Shown here one piece after another: positions 42,157 through 54,397 of a stretch of 64,000 nt of DNA; position 1 is the first letter of the stretch; every line of letters begins with the position of its first letter. Below the pieces are notes generated by a model. The model ran no database searches, was not told the DNA's origin, and was given only the letters and a program-made list of their open reading frames with translations. This DNA comes from Massilia forsythiae (GTDB taxonomy: Bacteria > Pseudomonadota > Gammaproteobacteria > Burkholderiales > Burkholderiaceae_D). Location of the stretch: positions 1,426,001-1,490,000 of the forward strand of contig NZ_CP051685.1 in NCBI RefSeq assembly GCF_012849555.1, in the 5' to 3' direction. The position numbers and the translations under genes are program-made.

Positions 42157-42486
42157 TTAGTTACCGACAGTCACGTAGATGTGACAGGATTGTTTCGAAA
42201 TGCGATCACCGCGGCCTTTGGCGCGAGCCGTAAAGCGCTTCAGGATCGGGCCCTTTTCGACGTAGATCTGGACGACCTTCAGCTCGTCGATGTCGGCACC
42301 GTCGTTGTGCTCGGCGTTCGCGATCGCGGACTCCAGCACCTTCTTGATGATGGTGGCGCCCTTCTTCGGGCTGAATTGCAGGATGTTCAGCGCAGCATCG
42401 ACTTTCTTGCCGCGGATCAGGTCAGCAACCAGGCGACCCTTTTGTTCCGACAGGCGTACGCCTTTGAGGATAGCTTTGGTTTCCAT
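42157..42486 (-). CDS. rplV: 50S ribosomal protein L22
   Basis: 109 aa; [28 protein letters not shown] and the exit-tunnel loop [25 protein letters not shown]. The start overlaps the rpsS stop by one base (TAATG). Confidence 0.98.
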   Translation of the reverse strand: METKAILKGVRLSEQKGRLVADLIRGKKVDAALNILQFSPKKGATIIKKVLESAIANAEHNDGADIDELKVVQIYVEKGPILKRFTARAKGRGDRISKQSCHIYVTVGN

Positions 42487-42761
42487 TATTTCTTCGCCTT
42501 CTTGTCAGCGGCGTGGCCCTTGAACGTGCGGGTCAGGGCGAATTCGCCCAGCTTGTGACCGACCATGTTCTCGGAGACGTACACCGGCACGTGCACCTTG
42601 CCGTTGTGGACGGCGATCGTCAGGCCGATGAAGTCCGGGCTGATCGTCGAGCGGCGCGACCAGGTTTTGACTGGCTTCTTGTCTTTGGTCGCTTGCGCGG
42701 TCTCGACTTTTTTCACCAGGTGGGCATCGATGAACGGCCCTTTTTTCAATGAACGAGTCAT
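42486..42761 (-). CDS. rpsS: 30S ribosomal protein S19
   Basis: 91 aa beginning [19 protein letters not shown] with [24 protein letters not shown] and the [16 protein letters not shown] signature. Confidence 0.98.
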   Translation of the reverse strand: MTRSLKKGPFIDAHLVKKVETAQATKDKKPVKTWSRRSTISPDFIGLTIAVHNGKVHVPVYVSENMVGHKLGEFALTRTFKGHAADKKAKK

Positions 42762-42772
42762 TTAATTACCCC

Positions 42773-43600
42773 TTATTTCTTGCCGCGGCGCGAGACGATC
42801 ATCGAAGAAGTGCGCTTGTTCGAACGCGTCTTCTTACCCTTCGTCTGCTGGCCCCAAGGCGACACTGGATGACGACCAGCTGCGGTCTTGCCCTCACCAC
42901 CACCGTGCGGGTGGTCGACCGGGTTCATGACCACACCACGGACGGTCGGACGCACACCGCGCCAGCGCATGGCACCGGCTTTACCGATCTTGCGCAGGCT
43001 GTGTTCGGCATTGCCGACTTCGCCGACGGTGGCGCGGCACTCGATGTGCACGCGGCGCACTTCACCCGAACGCAGGCGAACCTGGGCGTAGGTGCCTTCG
43101 CGGGCCATCAGCACGACGGCGGCGCCGGCGGTGCGGGCCATCTGGGCGCCTTTGCCCGGCAGCATTTCGACGCAGTGCATCACGGTACCGACCGGGATGT
43201 TGCGGATCGGCAGGCAGTTGCCCGACTTGATCGACGCTTCCGAACCGTTCATGACGGTGTCGCCCACAGCCATGCCCTTGGTGGCGATGATGTACGCGCG
43301 ATGGCCGTCCGCGTAGCACAGCAGAGCGATGTGCGCGGTACGGTTCGGGTCGTATTCGATACGCTCGACCTTGGCCGGAATACCGTCCTTGTTGCGCTTG
43401 AAGTCAACCAGGCGGTAGTGCTGCTTGTGGCCACCGCCGATGTGGCGGGTGGTGATGTGACCGTTGTTGTTACGGCCGGCGGTCTTCGATTTTTTCTCAA
43501 CCAGGGCTGCGAACGGACGACCTTTGTACAGGTCGCTGTTCACAACCTTCACCATGCCGCGGCGGCCTGGGGAGGTTGGCTTCATCTTAACGAGTGCCAT
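42773..43600 (-). CDS. rplB: 50S ribosomal protein L2
   Basis: 275 aa. The peptidyl-transferase-proximal signature [19 protein letters not shown], including the conserved HPHGGG, is present. The start overlaps the rplW stop (TAATG). Confidence 0.98.
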   Translation of the reverse strand: MALVKMKPTSPGRRGMVKVVNSDLYKGRPFAALVEKKSKTAGRNNNGHITTRHIGGGHKQHYRLVDFKRNKDGIPAKVERIEYDPNRTAHIALLCYADGHRAYIIATKGMAVGDTVMNGSEASIKSGNCLPIRNIPVGTVMHCVEMLPGKGAQMARTAGAAVVLMAREGTYAQVRLRSGEVRRVHIECRATVGEVGNAEHSLRKIGKAGAMRWRGVRPTVRGVVMNPVDHPHGGGEGKTAAGRHPVSPWGQQTKGKKTRSNKRTSSMIVSRRGKK

Positions 43601-43917
43601 TATTTAGCCTCCTCGACAAAATTGATTTCCTGGCCCGGCTTGAGGGCCACGAAAGCACGCTTGGTGTGGTTGCGACGGCCGGTGAAACGGCCCGAGCGCT
43701 TTTGCTTGCCTTCGCGGTTGACGGTCTGCACCGACTCCACTTCGACCTTGAACAGCAGTTCGACGGCAGCCTTGATTTCCGGCTTGGTCGCGTCCGGCAG
43801 GACCTTGAACACGATCTGTTCGTTCTTTTCCGCGACGAAGGTCGCCTTTTCGGAAATGACCGGAGCAAGCAGCACCTTCATCAGGCGCTCTTCGCTGAAT
43901 TTGATTGCGGCGCTCAT
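43600..43917 (-). CDS. rplW: 50S ribosomal protein L23
   Basis: 105 aa; [24 protein letters not shown]...[18 protein letters not shown]. Docking site near the exit tunnel for trigger factor and SRP. Overlaps the rplD stop by four bases. Confidence 0.98.
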   Translation of the reverse strand: MSAAIKFSEERLMKVLLAPVISEKATFVAEKNEQIVFKVLPDATKPEIKAAVELLFKVEVESVQTVNREGKQKRSGRFTGRRNHTKRAFVALKPGQEINFVEEAK

Positions 43918-44534
43918 GCGTACATCTCCTCGATCTTGGCCAGAGCAGCTTTGGTGACCAGGACTTTCTTGTAGAACACCAGCGACATCGGGTCAGCGTG
44001 CTTCGGCTCGACAACCAGCACGTTCGGCAGGTTGCGCGAGGCCAGCAGCAGGTTCTCGTCGATGGTGTCGGTGATCACCAGGACCGATTCCAGGCCCATG
44101 CCCTGCAGCTTTTGCGACAGCAGCTTGGTCTTCGGGGCTTCGATCGACAGGTTCTCGACGACGCTCAGGCGGTCTTCGCGGGCCAGTTGCGAGAAGATCG
44201 AGCAGATACCTGCGCGATACATCTTCTTGTTGACCTTGTGCGAGAAGTTCTCGTCCGGGGTGTTCGGGAAGATACGGCCACCGCCGCGCCACAGCGGCGA
44301 CGACGACATACCGGCACGAGCGCGGCCGGTGCCCTTCTGGCGCCACGGCTTCTTGGTCGTGTGGCTGACTTCTTCACGATCCTTCTGCTTGCGGTTGCCG
44401 CTGCGCGCATTGGCGGCATAGGCGACCACGACCTGGTGGATCAGTGCTTCGTTGTAGTCGCGGCCGAAGACTTCGTCGTTGGCGTTGACGTTCGAGCCGG
44501 CTTGGCCTTGCTCATTCAGGAGCTTCAGTTCCAT
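43914..44534 (-). CDS. rplD: 50S ribosomal protein L4
   Basis: 206 aa with the extended tunnel loop ([27 protein letters not shown]). In E. coli L4 autoregulates the S10 operon through the leader upstream of rpsJ; here rpsJ is elsewhere, so any such control would have to act on the leader upstream of rplC. Confidence 0.98.
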   Translation of the reverse strand: MELKLLNEQGQAGSNVNANDEVFGRDYNEALIHQVVVAYAANARSGNRKQKDREEVSHTTKKPWRQKGTGRARAGMSSSPLWRGGGRIFPNTPDENFSHKVNKKMYRAGICSIFSQLAREDRLSVVENLSIEAPKTKLLSQKLQGMGLESVLVITDTIDENLLLASRNLPNVLVVEPKHADPMSLVFYKKVLVTKAALAKIEEMYA

Positions 44535-44537
44535 CGT

Positions 44538-45191
44538 TTACGCTCCCTTGGCTTTGGTCTTGACGGCCGGCTTGACAACCACTTGGCCGTTCTTGGCGCC
44601 AGGAACGGCACCCTTGACCAGCAGCAGTTGACGATCGGCGTCGATACGGGCGATTTCCAGGTTCTGGGTGGTGACAGTGACGTCACCCAGGTGACCGGTC
44701 ATCCGCTTGCCCGGGAACACGCGGCCCGGATCCTGCGCCATACCGATCGAACCCGGAACGTTGTGCGAACGCGAGTTACCGTGGGTCTGGCGACCCGAGG
44801 CGAAGTTGTGACGCTTGATGGTACCGGCGTAGCCCTTACCGATCGAGGTGCCTTGCACGTCGATTTTCTGGCCGACTTCGAACAGGGAAACATTGACTGC
44901 GTCGCCGGCCTTGAATTCAGCGGCTTGTGCGGCGTCGATGCGGAATTCCTTCAATTGCGTACCGGCTTCCACGCCAGCTTTGGCGTAGTGGCCCGCAGCG
45001 GCCTTGTTCACGCGCGAGGCGCGACGTTGACCGAATACGACCTGAACAGCGGAGTAACCGTCGGTTTCAGGGGTTTTGATTTGCGCAACACGGTTGTTCG
45101 ACACGTCCAGCACGGTGACGGGAATCGAATCGCCGTCGTCCGTGAAGATGCGCATCATGCCAACCTTGCGACCGAGGAGGCCCAGGCTCAT
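44538..45191 (-). CDS. rplC: 50S ribosomal protein L3
   Basis: 217 aa; [20 protein letters not shown] and the long loop [39 protein letters not shown], which carries the Gln that PrmB methylates. It is the first gene of this S10-type transcript because rpsJ lies 4 kb upstream. Confidence 0.98.
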   Translation of the reverse strand: MSLGLLGRKVGMMRIFTDDGDSIPVTVLDVSNNRVAQIKTPETDGYSAVQVVFGQRRASRVNKAAAGHYAKAGVEAGTQLKEFRIDAAQAAEFKAGDAVNVSLFEVGQKIDVQGTSIGKGYAGTIKRHNFASGRQTHGNSRSHNVPGSIGMAQDPGRVFPGKRMTGHLGDVTVTTQNLEIARIDADRQLLLVKGAVPGAKNGQVVVKPAVKTKAKGA

Positions 45192-45282
45192 TTTTTCTCC
45201 ATTCCCACCTGCGATTGGGCGGGGGTAATTTAACTACCAAAAAGTGCAGACCAAAAAAGACAGGTCCACACCGAAGCCGGCT

Positions 45283-45311
45283 AGTATAGCCCGCGCAACG
45301 AATGGACGCAA
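45283..45311 (-). promoter_or_regulatory. Sigma-70 promoter of the rplC-led S10 operon
   Basis: On the minus strand TTGCGT (45306-45311) and TATACT (45283-45288) are exactly 17 bp apart. Transcription would start near 45276, giving a leader of about 85 nt that ends in GGAGAAAAA before the rplC ATG. This explains how the rest of the S10 block is expressed without rpsJ. Confidence 0.7.
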
Positions 45312-45396
45312 CAAGAGAATATCGCGTTGACGAATCCTGTTGCGTTTTACGCAGTAGTCATGGAGAAGAAAGGAATCTGACCAAGCTGGTCAGCAC

Positions 45397-45424
45397 AGAA
45401 AAGGCACACTGCGGCGCCTTTTCT
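45397..45424 (-). terminator. Terminator downstream of the tRNA
   Basis: AGAAAAGGC and GCCTTTTCT form a 9-bp stem with a 10-nt loop, about 35 nt after the tRNA 3' end. A further palindrome CTGACCA/TGGTCAG (45377-45393) follows. Confidence 0.65.
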
Positions 45425-45458
45425 CTACGGCGCCATGCGGCGCCGCGATCTGGAATGT

Positions 45459-45535
45459 TGGTGGGCGGTGCAGGATTCGAACCTGCGACCCCTTGGATGT
45501 CGACCAAGTATTCTAACCAACTGAACTAACCGCCC
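45459..45535 (-). tRNA. tRNA, anticodon GAC (Val-type), with C33 instead of U33
   Basis: A complete cloverleaf on the minus strand: acceptor GGGCGGT/ACCGCCC, D-arm GTTC..GAAT, anticodon stem CTTGG/CCAAG, variable loop GGGTC, T-arm GCAGG-TTCGAAT-CCTGC, discriminator A73 and an encoded CCA. The seven-base loop is TCGACAT, giving anticodon GAC (valine) but with C at position 33, where U is almost universal. The D-arm resembles tRNA-Asp. A strong promoter and a terminator flank it, so it is probably expressed. Isotype is therefore tentative. Confidence 0.85.
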
Positions 45536-45545
45536 GAGGAGCCGC

Positions 45546-45575
45546 ATTATACGAGGCGGATTGAGCAAAGCGCAA
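45546..45575 (-). promoter_or_regulatory. Strong promoter of the tRNA gene
   Basis: On the minus strand TTGCGC (45570-45575), 18 bp, then a perfect TATAAT (45546-45551). The start would fall within a few bases of the mature tRNA 5' end at 45535. Confidence 0.75.
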
Positions 45576-45814
45576 GACCCGATTGCAGATTCTTTCCGGC
45601 GCGTGCTGCAGAGGCTGGCGCCGGCAATCGGGACGGCGGTTGTCGATGCATTTTTGCAATGCTAGACTTTTGCGCGCCACCGGGGCCGCCGGCGCTCGCC
45701 GCCAGCCCCCTTCCCTCGCCGGCGGCCGGCCTTTCCCGCCCGCCGGTCTCGGCCCCGCTGCCCGGGCGCGCGTGCGCCGCAGCAGGGCGCATCCGCACCT
45801 GGAAAGGACGACAC

Positions 45815-46960
45815 ATGAATCTGGTAATTCTCGACAACCCGGTACTGGCCTGGGTGATCGCCCTCGGCGTCGCGCTCGGCGTGACGCTGGCGCTGTACCT
45901 GGTCAAGGTCGTCTCCGTGCACCACCTAGGCCGGATCGCTGCCCGTACCGAGACCAAGCTGGACGACGTCGCCGTGTCCGCGCTGGCCTCGACCAGGCTG
46001 CTGAGCATGGCGATCGTCGGCCTTTACGCGGGCAGCACGGTGCTGGCCTTGACCCCGCACGCCACCCTGCTGGCGACGCGCACGGTGATCACCGCCTGCC
46101 TGTTCCAGGCGGCCATCTGGGGCAACCACGCACTGCGCGCCTGGCTGGTGCAGTACTACGCCAACCGCGCCACCGAGCCGGGCCGCGCCACCTCGGCGGC
46201 GGCAGTGGGCTTCATCCTGCGCATGGTGCTGTGGATCGTGGTGTTCCTGATGATCCTGGAAAACCTGGGCGTCAACATCACCACGCTGGTGGCCAGCCTG
46301 GGCATCGGCGGTATCGCGGTGGCGCTGGCGGTGCAGAACATCCTGGGCGACCTGTTCGCCTCGCTCTCCATCGTGCTCGACAAGCCGTTCGTGATCGGCG
46401 ACTTCGTGATCGTCGACAAGTACCTGGGCACCATCGAATACGTGGGCCTGAAAACCACGCGCATCCGCAGCCTGAGCGGAGAACAGCTGGTGTTCTCGAA
46501 CGCCGACCTGCTGAAAAGCCGCCTGCAGAACATGACGCGCATGCAGAGAAGGCGCGCGCTGTTCAACCTGAGCGTACCCTACGACACGCCGGCGGCGACG
46601 CTGCGCGCCATTCCCGTCATGCTCACCGAGATCGTCAAGGCGCGCCCGCTGGCGACCTTCGACCGCGCCCATTTCAGCGGCATCGGTCCGTCGACCATGA
46701 ACTTCGAGGTGGTGTACTTCGTCGAATCGCCGGACTACATCCAGTTCATGGACATCCAGCAGGACATCCTGCTGGAGATCGTGGAGCGCTTCGGCGAGCA
46801 AGGCATCGAGTTCGCGCTGCCAGGGCAGACCCTGCACCTGCACGATGCGCGCCGCGCGCCGGCCGCCGGCGACCACGCCGGCAACGGCGAGGCGCACCAC
46901 GCCGCGATCGAGCGGCGCCTGGGCGAACGCGGCGAACGGGGCCTGGCGCCGCGCCGGTGA
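45815..46960 (+). CDS. Small-conductance mechanosensitive channel (MscS family)
   Basis: 381 aa from the ATG at 45815 (AAAGGA upstream); an open frame extends further up but is Ala/Pro-rich non-coding-like sequence. Several transmembrane helices precede the MscS pore-lining helix and beta domain (VASLGIGGIAVALAVQNILGDLFASLSIVLDKPFVIGDFV, about residues 165-205). The cytoplasmic vestibule follows; the C-terminus is His/Ala/Arg-rich. It likely relieves osmotic downshock. Divergent from the tRNA and convergent with the LacI-type gene (2 bp apart at the stops). Confidence 0.9.
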   Translation: MNLVILDNPVLAWVIALGVALGVTLALYLVKVVSVHHLGRIAARTETKLDDVAVSALASTRLLSMAIVGLYAGSTVLALTPHATLLATRTVITACLFQAAIWGNHALRAWLVQYYANRATEPGRATSAAAVGFILRMVLWIVVFLMILENLGVNITTLVASLGIGGIAVALAVQNILGDLFASLSIVLDKPFVIGDFVIVDKYLGTIEYVGLKTTRIRSLSGEQLVFSNADLLKSRLQNMTRMQRRRALFNLSVPYDTPAATLRAIPVMLTEIVKARPLATFDRAHFSGIGPSTMNFEVVYFVESPDYIQFMDIQQDILLEIVERFGEQGIEFALPGQTLHLHDARRAPAAGDHAGNGEAHHAAIERRLGERGERGLAPRR

Positions 46961-46961
46961 G

Positions 46962-47963
46962 TCAGTGAAAAGGCGCGGTGGGGGCACGCACGACCAGGGT
47001 GCCGGCCAGCGCCGTGCTGCGCAGCGGCGCCGGCGCCCCCTTGATGCGCTCGATCAGCTGCTCGACCGCCAGCCTGGCCATGTCCTGCTTGGGCGGCGCG
47101 ATCGTGGTCAGCGGCGGGCTGGCAAAACCGGCGCCGCCGATGTCGTCGTAGCCGATCACCGATACCTGGCCGGGCACGCGCACCCCGGCGGCGCCGGCCG
47201 CGCACAGGCAACCGAGGGCCATCAAGTCGCTGGCGACGAACACGGCGCTGGGCGGCTGTTTCCTGGCCAGCAGCATGTTGAAGGCCGCATGGCCGCCGGC
47301 GCTGGTGAATTCCGCGTGCACCACGCTCTCCGGCGCCACGGCAATCCCCGCCTCGCGCATCGCGCGCAGGAAACCGCCGACGCGTTCGCGCGTGCGCGGC
47401 AGGTCGGCCGGTCCGCACACGCAGGCAATGGCGCGGTGGCCCAGCTCGATCAGGTGGCGCGTGGCCTGGTAGCCGCCCTCTTCCTGGCCGCCCAGGATCA
47501 GGTCGGCGTCCAGGCCGGGCAAGGCGCGCTCCAGTTGCACGATCGGCACCCCTTCATCGTGCGGCAGCAGGCCGTGGTCGTCGTCGGCGCCGCTGGCCAC
47601 CAGCAGCAGGCCGTCGATGCGCTTCTCCATCAGCAGGCGCAGGTAGGCGCTCTGGCGGCGCGGGCCGCCATGGGCATTGCACAGGATGATGTGGTAGCCG
47701 AGCTGGAACGCGGTTTCCTCGATCCAGCGGATCAGTTCGGCGAAATACGGGTTCGAGCTGTTCGGCACCAGCACGCCGATGGTATTCGTCTTGTCGTTCT
47801 TCAGACTGCGCGCGACCGCGCTCGGGACGTAGCGCATCTCGTCGATGACGCCCTGCACGCGATCGCGCACGTCGGCGCTGACGATGCGCGTGTTGTTGAT
47901 CACATGCGAGACCGTCGAGATCGACACCCCGGCGCGCTGCGCTACCTGCTTCATTGTCGCCAT
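46962..47963 (-). CDS. LacI-family transcriptional regulator
   Basis: 333 aa. The N-terminal HTH is MATMKQVAQRAGVSISTVSHVINNTRIVSADVRDRVQGVI, followed by the hinge VARSLKNDKTNTIGVLVPNSSNPYFAEL that is typical of the RbsR/PurR branch. The periplasmic-binding-protein-like sensor ends at about 330. No sugar-use or transport genes adjoin it, so the ligand and targets are unknown. It may regulate distant genes. Confidence 0.92.
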   Translation of the reverse strand: MATMKQVAQRAGVSISTVSHVINNTRIVSADVRDRVQGVIDEMRYVPSAVARSLKNDKTNTIGVLVPNSSNPYFAELIRWIEETAFQLGYHIILCNAHGGPRRQSAYLRLLMEKRIDGLLLVASGADDDHGLLPHDEGVPIVQLERALPGLDADLILGGQEEGGYQATRHLIELGHRAIACVCGPADLPRTRERVGGFLRAMREAGIAVAPESVVHAEFTSAGGHAAFNMLLARKQPPSAVFVASDLMALGCLCAAGAAGVRVPGQVSVIGYDDIGGAGFASPPLTTIAPPKQDMARLAVEQLIERIKGAPAPLRSTALAGTLVVRAPTAPFH

Positions 47964-47984
47964 CGCGATCTCCTTCCAGCGCGA

Positions 47985-48923
47985 TTATGCGCGCTGGGTT
48001 TCTATTTTTGCAACAAGCGCTTGCGCCAGCGCTTCCGGCCGGTCCAGGTACAGGAACACGCATGCCAGGTCGCCGCGCTCGATGCCCATGTGGTGCAGGC
48101 GTACCGTGTTTTCACTGTGAAGGATCAGGACGGCATTCGGTTTGTCGAAGGGCGAGGCCAGCAGGCTGGCCCGATGGTCGATACCGTGGCGCCGGCGCCA
48201 GGCGGCCGCAGTCTCGTCGATGCGGCGGCAGGCGGCGATCGCCGCCAGCGGGACGCTGCCGTGCGTGCGTGCGCCCACGCGCAGCAGCAGCGCGTCGCCG
48301 GTCAGCACGTGGCAGCCGCGCCCGACCAGCCAGCGGTCGCCCAGCACCCAGACCAGGCTCGACAGGCCGCCTCCCAGCATCAGCCAGTGGAGCGCCTGCA
48401 GCCTGGCCGGGTCCGCCGCCAGGCGCGCGCCCAGCAGTTGCACCAGCACGCCATCCAGTGGGAATTCGACCAGGACGGCCAGCAGCACGAGCGCGAACGC
48501 GGTGCGGTAGGAACCGCGCTCCAGATAAGTCAATACCTGGCCGTCGGGCAAGGCCGCATGCGGGCGGCGGCGCAGCCAGTTCCAGCAGCCCCGGCGCATC
48601 GCCCGGTCCAGCCGAAACAGGCCAAGCAGTTCAGGCGGCAGGCAGGCCAGCGGCAGGCGCCACCAGGCGCGCGTGCCGGCCGCCAGCACGGCGCGCACCC
48701 GGCGCCGCGCATCCGGCCAGTGCGCCAGGTCCTTGGCGAGGAAGGGCAGCAGCGGCGCCGCCAAGATCAGCGGGCGCAGGCCAGCGCGCACGGACGGCGC
48801 CAGGCGCAGGATCAGGCCGACGATCGTGGCGCAAATGAAGATGAGCCAGGCAGATTTGGCGATGTCGGTCCAGGACAGGCGACGCAATTGCGCGGCGTAA
48901 GCGGGTAGCGGGAGTGTGGGCAC
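47985..48923 (-). CDS. Integral membrane protein of unknown function
   Basis: 312 aa, Leu/Ala/Arg-rich. Four hydrophobic segments are visible (about residues 25-42, 50-63, 142-165 and 182-200). The C-terminal third (VLTGDALLLRVGARTHGSVPLAAIAACRRID) is soluble and resembles a bacterial PH-like or DUF beta domain. I recognise no family. It lies 21 bp upstream of the LacI-type gene and may be co-transcribed with it. Confidence 0.65.
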   Translation of the reverse strand: MPTLPLPAYAAQLRRLSWTDIAKSAWLIFICATIVGLILRLAPSVRAGLRPLILAAPLLPFLAKDLAHWPDARRRVRAVLAAGTRAWWRLPLACLPPELLGLFRLDRAMRRGCWNWLRRRPHAALPDGQVLTYLERGSYRTAFALVLLAVLVEFPLDGVLVQLLGARLAADPARLQALHWLMLGGGLSSLVWVLGDRWLVGRGCHVLTGDALLLRVGARTHGSVPLAAIAACRRIDETAAAWRRRHGIDHRASLLASPFDKPNAVLILHSENTVRLHHMGIERGDLACVFLYLDRPEALAQALVAKIETQRA

Positions 48924-49078
48924 GTTGGGCTTTCATGGCAGTCGATGGTATTCACGAAAAATGATACCAACGATTGCCGCAAAGCCAATATATGCATTTC
49001 GGACAGGTAGTGCCTGTCCATTAAATCATTGCGCCTGCAAGGAAAATCGAAAGAGTCGAAAAAGAAGAAGGAAAAGAC

Positions 49079-49112
49079 AAAGGGCCGGTCCGCATGGCGG
49101 TACCGGCCCTTT
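49079..49112 (-). terminator. Terminator of rpsJ
   Basis: AAAGGGCCGGT and ACCGGCCCTTT form an 11-bp stem with a 12-nt loop about 42 bp after the rpsJ stop; Ts follow on both sides. It isolates rpsJ from the 4-kb insert. Confidence 0.8.
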
Positions 49113-49153
49113 TTCATCGCCGGCGAACGGGGTTCGCCGCGACAGCGACAGGA

Positions 49154-49471
49154 TTACTGCAGCTTGATTTCGACGTCGACGCCAGCCGGCAGGTCCAGCT
49201 TCATCAGTGCGTCGACGGTCTTGTCGGTCGGGTCCACGATATCCATCAGGCGCTGGTGCGTGCGGATTTCGAACTGGTCGCGCGAGGTCTTGTTGACGTG
49301 CGGGGAACGCAGCACGTCGAAACGCTGGATGCGGGTCGGCAGCGGGACCGGGCCCTTGACGACGGCACCGGTACGCTTGGCGGTGTCGACGATTTCCAGG
49401 GCGGACTGGTCGATCAGTTTGTAGTCGAACGCTTTCAGGCGGATACGGATTTTCTGGTTCGGAGCGGACAT
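49154..49471 (-). CDS. rpsJ: 30S ribosomal protein S10 (NusE)
   Basis: 105 aa; [35 protein letters not shown] and the [35 protein letters not shown] tail. It also acts in antitermination with NusB. Unlike the usual arrangement it does not lead rplC; terminators on both sides make it monocistronic here. Confidence 0.98.
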   Translation of the reverse strand: MSAPNQKIRIRLKAFDYKLIDQSALEIVDTAKRTGAVVKGPVPLPTRIQRFDVLRSPHVNKTSRDQFEIRTHQRLMDIVDPTDKTVDALMKLDLPAGVDVEIKLQ

Positions 49472-49560
49472 GCTAATTCCTTAAAAAAGAACGAACCGGC
49501 AACGGGGCCGGCAATCATGTAAAGATACTGCGGGTGCTACGGTACTGCGGAAGGGACGGC

Positions 49561-49566
49561 AGTATA
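49561..49566 (-). promoter_or_regulatory. Putative -10 element of rpsJ
   Basis: TATACT on the minus strand, about 90 bp before the rpsJ ATG and just downstream of the tuf terminators. No good -35 is seen at 17 bp. Confidence 0.4.
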
Positions 49567-49623
49567 ACATCGAAACGGCGCCCGTTACCGCCATGCTTGC
49601 GGTATTTCGGCTGCTGTCATAAA

Positions 49624-49651
49624 AAAGGGACAGAATCGCTTCTGTCCCTTT
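49624..49651 (-). terminator. Rho-independent terminator of the str operon (after tuf)
   Basis: A perfect 12-bp stem AAAGGGACAGAA/TTCTGTCCCTTT with a 4-nt loop, followed on the minus strand by TTTTTT. Confidence 0.92.
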
Positions 49652-49662
49652 CCAGGCGGTCA

Positions 49663-49689
49663 CCGGAGCGAGGCAGTGCCTCGCTCCGG
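49663..49689 (-). terminator. Second perfect hairpin after tuf
   Basis: CCGGAGCGAGGC and GCCTCGCTCCGG pair over 12 bp with a 3-nt loop, 16 bp after the tuf stop and just before the main terminator. It may help block 3' decay. Confidence 0.65.
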
Positions 49690-49705
49690 CTTCCCGATAT
49701 CGCTA

Positions 49706-50896
<1,191 letters not shown>

Positions 50897-50936
50897 TTCA
50901 TTCTTCCTTTAAGAGACAGCAGTTTCAATATTTGCG

Positions 50937-50970
50937 GGACAGAGCAGAAGTCATCGCCTTTGCTCTGTCC
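50937..50970 (-). other. Hairpin between fusA and tuf
   Basis: A 10-bp stem GGACAGAGCA/TGCTCTGTCC with a 14-nt loop lies in the 89-bp spacer. Possibly an RNA-processing site or partial terminator that sets the fusA/tuf ratio; no T-run. Confidence 0.45.
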
Positions 50971-50985
50971 TCAACTGACTAAGTA

Positions 50986-53091
<2,106 letters not shown>

Positions 53092-53229
53092 AATTTTTCC
53101 TAAACTTTGAATGGACAAAACCGAGCAGCATTTTGGATATGAAAATCAAAATGAGCCCGGCCTGAACAACGGATACTGCTGGGACATGCCCACGCAGGGG
53201 GAACGCTCCCCCTGGGGTCTGTCCACTTA

Positions 53230-53700
53230 TTAGAAGCGGAAGTGCGAGAACGCCTTGTTCGCTTCAGCCATACGGTGCACCTCGTCACGACGCTTCATCG
53301 CGCCGCCGCGGCCTTCCGCCGCTTCCAGCAGCTCGCCACCCAGACGTTGCGGCATGGACTTTTCGCTACGCTTGTTTGCGGCTTCGCGCAACCAACGCAT
53401 AGACAGGGCCATACGACGGACCGGACGCACTTCCACTGGCACCTGGTAGTTGGCGCCACCGACGCGGCGGGACTTCACCTCGACCATCGGCTTGCAGTTG
53501 TTGATCGCGGTCGTGAACACTTCCAGCGGGTCCTTGCCCGACTTCGATTGGATGTGTTCGAACGCACCGTAGATGATGTTCTCTGCGACCGACTTCTTGC
53601 CGGACAGCATCAGAACGTTGACGAACTTGGCGACATCGGTGTTGCCGAATTTCGGATCCGGCAGAATCTCGCGCTTGGGTACTTCACGACGACGTGGCAT
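53230..53700 (-). CDS. rpsG: 30S ribosomal protein S7
   Basis: 156 aa: [20 protein letters not shown] and [24 protein letters not shown]. Second gene of the str operon; in E. coli S7 is the operon's translational repressor. The 138-bp spacer to fusA holds no gene. Confidence 0.98.
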   Translation of the reverse strand: MPRRREVPKREILPDPKFGNTDVAKFVNVLMLSGKKSVAENIIYGAFEHIQSKSGKDPLEVFTTAINNCKPMVEVKSRRVGGANYQVPVEVRPVRRMALSMRWLREAANKRSEKSMPQRLGGELLEAAEGRGGAMKRRDEVHRMAEANKAFSHFRF

Positions 53701-53820
53701 TTCAATTCCTTCCTGTCTTCAGTTGAGTGCGCTTTCCGCACTCGCGAAAGGCCCTCATGGCCCTTCACTTACTCGGCCTTGCGGCCGGCTCAACTCGTTT
53801 ATCAAGCCAACAATGGCAAA

Positions 53821-54204
53821 TTACTTCTTGGCGGCCTTGGCGCGCTTGGCACCGTACTTCGAACGCGCCTGCTTACGATCCTTGACGCCCTGGGTATCCA
53901 GTGCACCGCGGACCATGTGGTAACGCACACCCGGCAAGTCCTTCACACGGCCGCCGCGGATCAGCACGACCGAGTGTTCCTGCAGGTTGTGGCCTTCGCC
54001 GCCGATGTACGAAATGACTTCGAAACCGTTGGTCAGGCGAACCTTGGCGACCTTACGCAGCGCCGAGTTCGGCTTCTTCGGGGTCGTCGTGTAGACACGG
54101 GTGCAAACACCGCGCTTTTGCGGGCAGTTTTCCAGTGCCGGCGACTTGCTCTTCACAACCGCGGCTTCACGCGGCTTGCGAATCAGTTGATTGATGGTTG
54201 GCAT
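53821..54204 (-). CDS. rpsL: 30S ribosomal protein S12
   Basis: 127 aa: [20 protein letters not shown] onward, with [22 protein letters not shown] and [20 protein letters not shown]. The residues at the streptomycin-resistance positions are the wild-type lysines (K43 in TPKKPNS and the Lys of RVKDLPG). First gene of the str operon with its own strong promoter. Confidence 0.98.
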   Translation of the reverse strand: MPTINQLIRKPREAAVVKSKSPALENCPQKRGVCTRVYTTTPKKPNSALRKVAKVRLTNGFEVISYIGGEGHNLQEHSVVLIRGGRVKDLPGVRYHMVRGALDTQGVKDRKQARSKYGAKRAKAAKK

Positions 54205-54303
54205 CGTTCTTAATCCAACAAAGTTACTACGTTGATGACCCGGCTTTCTACCTTCCGGGGACTGAAACTGGGACTCGCGTCAGTCACATGACAGGCGCCA
54301 AAA

Positions 54304-54325
54304 GCCGCTCACCGATTGGAGCGGC
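54304..54325 (-). terminator. Terminator-like hairpin in the str operon leader
   Basis: On the minus strand GCCGCTC, an 8-nt loop, GAGCGGC, then TTTTGG. It lies about 40 nt after the promoter start and 100 nt before rpsL, so it could attenuate the operon. Confidence 0.5.
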
Positions 54326-54368
54326 CGATTTGACGTATACGATGTGCAGAATAAATCGAGAACTCGAA

Positions 54369-54397
54369 AGTATAGACCTGAAGCGCAACTCGGTCAA
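54369..54397 (-). promoter_or_regulatory. Strong sigma-70 promoter of the str operon
   Basis: On the minus strand TTGACC (54392-54397), exactly 17 bp, TATACT (54369-54374); 5 of 6 consensus matches in each box. It gives a leader of about 155 nt before rpsL. The 379-bp region 54205-54583 also has a GATAAT -10-like box (54536-54541) facing the divergent membrane transferase gene. Confidence 0.85.

Noticed and set aside
45302-45529. Plus-strand frame of 75 codons ending in VGGAGFEPATPWMSTKYSNQLN
   Set aside because: Its last third is the antisense of the tRNA gene (the classic spurious GFEPAT peptide), and the rest overlaps the S10 promoter and the terminator.
45192-49153. rpsJ-rplC insert as an integrated mobile element using the tRNA as attachment site
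   Set aside because: No integrase, transposase, phage gene or duplicated tRNA end was found; gene composition matches the rest of the chromosome.
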